From contig JADDTR010000010.1 of the NCBI GenBank assembly GCA_015345905.1, positions 788,477 to 852,476 of the forward strand: a DNA stretch of 64,000 nucleotides, in the 5' to 3' direction. Below the pieces are notes generated by a model that searched no databases, was not told the DNA's origin, and saw nothing but the letters and a program-made list of their open reading frames with translations. The stretch comes from Aotearoamyces nothofagi. Lineage: Eukaryota > Ascomycota > Leotiomycetes > Leotiales > Tympanidaceae. Position 1 is the first letter of the stretch. Each line of letters starts with the position of its first letter. Both the position numbers and the translations under genes were made by a program. Below are positions 61,052 through 64,000 of the stretch, one piece after another.

Positions 61052-63519
61052 ATGAGTTCAATTGAGCCAATTTTCAGCTCTGGTGTTGGCTATGGCATTA
61101 TTGTGGGTGTTGGAGCTGCCTTTGCCATTGGCATGTCGGCTGTATCGTGGGGATTGGAGAGGTTTTTCGCTGAGAAGCAGACGTCGGAGATGTTTATGAC
61201 TGCCAAACATTCTGTCAAGACCGGTCTTACTGCTTCCGCTGTTGTTTCGTCGTGGACTATTGCTGCCACTCTGCTTACTTCTACAACCTGTAAGTTCACT
61301 TATAGTCGTATAATCTGTAATATATTGCAGCGGTGCTTGAAATTTCAGAGTTGGAAGCTGTGCTATCGATCGATAGTGTAGATTATAAGAGTTCATTTCT
61401 GTCCTATGAATACATCTAGCTGATTTAATACAAAGTCAGAACTGACAAAATATATAGATGGCTATGAATTCGGCGTATCTGGACCTTTCTGGTACGCTGC
61501 AGGGGCTTCCGTTCAAATTCTCCTCTTCTCCGTCGCCGCAGTCGAGCTGAAGCGCAAAGCACCCAATGCTCACACCTTTCTTGAAGTCGTGCGAACACGC
61601 TATGGAGCCGGAGCACATATAACCTTAGCCTGCTATTCCGTGTTCTACCAGATCGTGACAGCAATGAATCTCCTGGTTGGTGGTTCGCAACTATTTGGCA
61701 ACTTGACAGGAATGAGCAGCGATGCTGCATGCTTCCTGTTCCCGATTGGTGTGATCATCTACACGCTTGCTGGCGGGATCAAGGCGACCTTCTTGACAGA
61801 TTGGGTATGACCAATTCCAAATGAAGATACTGTAGTTAATCTGACGAATATGCAGGTCCATACAGTCGTCATTTACCTCATCATGCTCTCCACCCTCTTC
61901 GTCGTCTACTCTACGTCTAATCAGGTTGGCAGCTCTGACACGATGTGGTCACTATTAAAGACAGCTGGAGAGCTGCATCCAGTAGAAGGGAACGCAGAAG
62001 GCTCTTATCTCACTATGAGGAGTCAACAGGGTGGATACGTCGGTCTCATCTTCGTGGGTGCCGGATTCGGCGCTGCAGTTGACTCGCAGCTGTTCCAGAA
62101 AGCAATTGCTGCAGATCCGAAGAGCACCCTTTGGGGATATCTCCTGGGTGGGACATGTTGGTTTACTATCCCCTTCGTGCTGGCCAGTACATTTGGCCTG
62201 ACAGCTGCGGCGACGGAACACCTTCCAGTTTTCCCCACGTATCCAAACCGGATGAGCTCTGAAGAAATTGCGGCTGGAATGGCGTATGTATCTCGAGTTC
62301 TTGGGAATCGTACTCGCGCTAACATCTCAATAGTATGCCTTATGCTGCCATCGCCGTTATGGGCAAAGGCGGTGCCGTTGCAGTTCTGCTCATGGCATTC
62401 ATGGCTATCACGTAAGTTTCAGCTCGCAGAAAAATACGCTGTCACTTACTGACAGATGACAGATCTGCCATGTCATCCGAAACAGTCGCAACTGCTGCAG
62501 TGTTGACTTATGATCTCTATCAAGCCTATATCAATCCCAATGCAACTGGCAAGCAGCTCGTACATTTCTCACATTACATCGTCGTTGGATTCGGGTTTCT
62601 CTGTGCTGGAATTGCAGCAGGACTGAACCATGCTGGCTTTAATGTCAGCTGTACGTGTCCCACTTCTTGACTACCCATGTTGTCTTACTCCTATGAATCA
62701 TAAAGCAAACTAACATCGTCCCTAGTCATCATCACCGCCGTCGGCATCTTCGTCGACTCGGCCATCGTCCCGATGGCCTGCACGATCTTCTGGCGCAAGC
62801 AGTCCAAAGCCGCCGTGATCCTCTCTCCCCTCCTGTCCTCCTGCGCGGCAATCATCGCGTGGCTCCTCACGGCCAAAGCCCAATCCGGGTCCCTCTCCAT
62901 CGCCACCCTCTCGGGCAACCTCGCGCTCGTCGCCGGCAACATGATGTCGCTCACGGGCCCCATCGTCCTCACGCCGCTCATCACCTACATGCGGCCCGAC
63001 AACTACGACTTCGAGCTGCTCAAGGCCATCAAGCAGGCGGACGACGCCGGCGAGGGCGACTCCAGCATGGGCGACCTCGCAGACCAGGAGGCGGCGCAGA
63101 CGTCTCGCGACGTGGACCTCTGGGCCGACAACGCCGTGCTGCTCTCGGCGCGCAAGTGGTCGCTCGCGGCCTCGGTGGCCATGACGCTCGCGTTCCTCGT
63201 CCTCTGGCCCATCCCCATGTACGGCTCGGCGTACGTCTTCAGCAAGGCCTTCTTCAAGGGCTGGGTGGCGGTGCTGTTCCTCTGGGCCTTCTACGCCGCC
63301 TGCACCATCACCCTCCTCCCCGTCTGGGAGGGCAGGCGCAGCATCAGGCTCTTCGCCGTCTTCCTCCTCAGGGGCAAGGCCGAGCTCAAGCGCCGCTCGG
63401 CCGCCGCCGCCGCCGCCGCCATGCCGGCCCTCCAGGGCCTCGAAGTCGCCGAGAAGAGCGCCACGGCGAGCGGGAGAGACGTCGGCGCTGGCGCGGACGG
63501 CGACAAGAAGGCTGGCTGA
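61052..63519 (+). CDS. DUR3: DUR3-type urea/polyamine Na+-solute symporter
   Basis: Plasma-membrane transporter of the sodium:solute symporter family, 690 aa, about 15 helices. Six exons: 61052-61289, 61458-61804, 61856-62283, 62334-62411, 62463-62650, 62726-63519. Marks: GYGIIVGVGAAFAIGMSAVSWGLERF, EMFMTAKHSVKTGLTASAVV with WTIAATLL, TLAGGIKATFLTDWVHT, VGLIFVGAGFGAAVDSQLFQKA, MAITSAMSSETVATAAVLTYD and NMMSLTGPIVLTPLITYMRPDNYDFE, all standard for fungal DUR3-like proteins. The last exon is clearly richer in GC than the rest and ends in a long Ala/Arg tail with a GCC-coded poly-Ala run. Divergent to the LamB/YcsF and carboxylase genes, it probably imports their substrate. Confidence 0.92.
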
Positions 63520-64000
63520 TAATCATCCTTCTTTCGCGGCACAGTATTATCTGCTATGGGGCGGGTCGTTAGAGAGGATAGAGAGACGCGGAGTTGGGCG
63601 GCCTTTTCTCTTTTTTTTTTTTTTTGGTGTTTTTTTTTGTTCTTGTCAAGCGAGCTGGTAGAATAAATCAATCAATCAATCAATCAATAGCCCAAGACGG
63701 GCTCCTACAAGAAATAACGAACCTCTCGCCCCGTCGTCGGCGTCGTGATGTCTTTTCTTTTCTTTTCTTTTCTTTTCTTTTCTTTTCTTTTCACATCATC
63801 ATGATCCGCTCCCCTCTCTAGACTCTCTCGTCTTAAATCTGAAGATGTCGAAGGGAGGGAGAGGATAGATGGATAAGATAGATAAGATAGATAGATAGAA
63901 GAGACTGGTAGTAGAAGTAGAAGTAGTAGCAGAGAGAGGAGAGGAGATGTATTTATTTATTTATTTATTTATATTTATATTTATTTATATATATTTATAT
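63520..64000. other. Low-complexity right edge
   Basis: A chain of simple repeats: poly-T at about 63612-63641, (ATCA)n at 63666-63688, (TTTTC)n at 63752-63791, GATA-like at 63870-63897 and ATTTATTT at 63948-64000. No gene. Confidence 0.7.

Noticed and set aside
62859-63572. 237-codon Arg/His-rich plus-strand frame
   Set aside because: Out-of-frame reading of the GC-rich last exon of the DUR3-like gene.
1-64000. tRNA genes and CRISPR arrays
   Set aside because: No convincing T-loop plus acceptor pairing and no regularly spaced repeats; a covariance-model scan would settle tRNAs.

Overview
The window looks like nuclear DNA of a filamentous ascomycete (Pezizomycotina). The genes are split by short GT-AG introns, mostly 45-200 nt, often with CTAAC/CTGAC-like branch points. 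The gene content is typically fungal: class III chitinase, chitin synthase, CFEM protein, phytase, HeLo-domain protein, SAT4/PTH11-type seven-helix protein and a Pik1-type lipid kinase. Exon models were built by hand, by joining open frames at GT/AG sites that keep the frame and restore family motifs. I saw no tRNA, rRNA, CRISPR array or intact transposon. The species cannot be named from the sequence.

Layout. 0.3-5.4 kb: a secreted GH18 chitinase and a chitin synthase, both +. 7.3-9.2 kb: methionine-permease-like transporter (-). 9.2-22.3 kb: gene-poor stretch whose only convincing genes are two related small C2H2 zinc-finger proteins (-), with hairpins and degenerate sequence around them. 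22.3-24.3 kb: an unusual low-complexity protein (-) with about 15 tryptophans, many as WG/GW, resembling an Argonaute hook. 25.4-28.6 kb: phosphatidylinositol 4-kinase PIK1 (-). 29.7-30.4 kb: small CFEM-like GPI protein (+). 31.5-35.0 kb: acyl-CoA synthetase and CaiB/BaiF-type CoA-transferase/racemase (+ +), both with peroxisomal C-termini (ARL and SKL). 35.3-37.0 kb: HeLo-pseudokinase protein (-). 37.6-39.1 kb: phytase-type acid phosphatase (-) with three CCCACGTG boxes upstream. 40.1-42.1 kb: MFS sugar/quinate-type transporter (-). 44.0-45.5 kb: FAD monooxygenase (+). 48.0-49.9 kb: seven-helix membrane protein (+). 50.6-51.6 kb: phosphoribosyltransferase (+). 52.2-52.7 kb: small Q/Y-rich protein (-). 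53.8-63.5 kb: a nitrogen-type cluster.

The last cluster is the clearest functional unit. A fused biotin-dependent carboxylase (biotin carboxylase, KipA, KipI and biotinyl domains, no amidase domain) and a LamB/YcsF (PxpA-like) protein lie on the minus strand. A DUR3-type urea/solute symporter diverges from them across a 1.56-kb spacer holding eight GATAAG/CTTATC sites. By inference it imports and hydrolyses a small amide or lactam, such as 5-oxoproline or urea, under GATA-factor nitrogen control. The peroxisomal pair at 31-35 kb probably activates and epimerises or transfers CoA esters for beta-oxidation.

The strongest candidates for something new are the WG/GW-repeat protein, the LamB/carboxylase/symporter cluster and the MLKL-like HeLo-pseudokinase. 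Smaller observations are splice ambiguities, hairpins, tandem repeats and promoter motif clusters.
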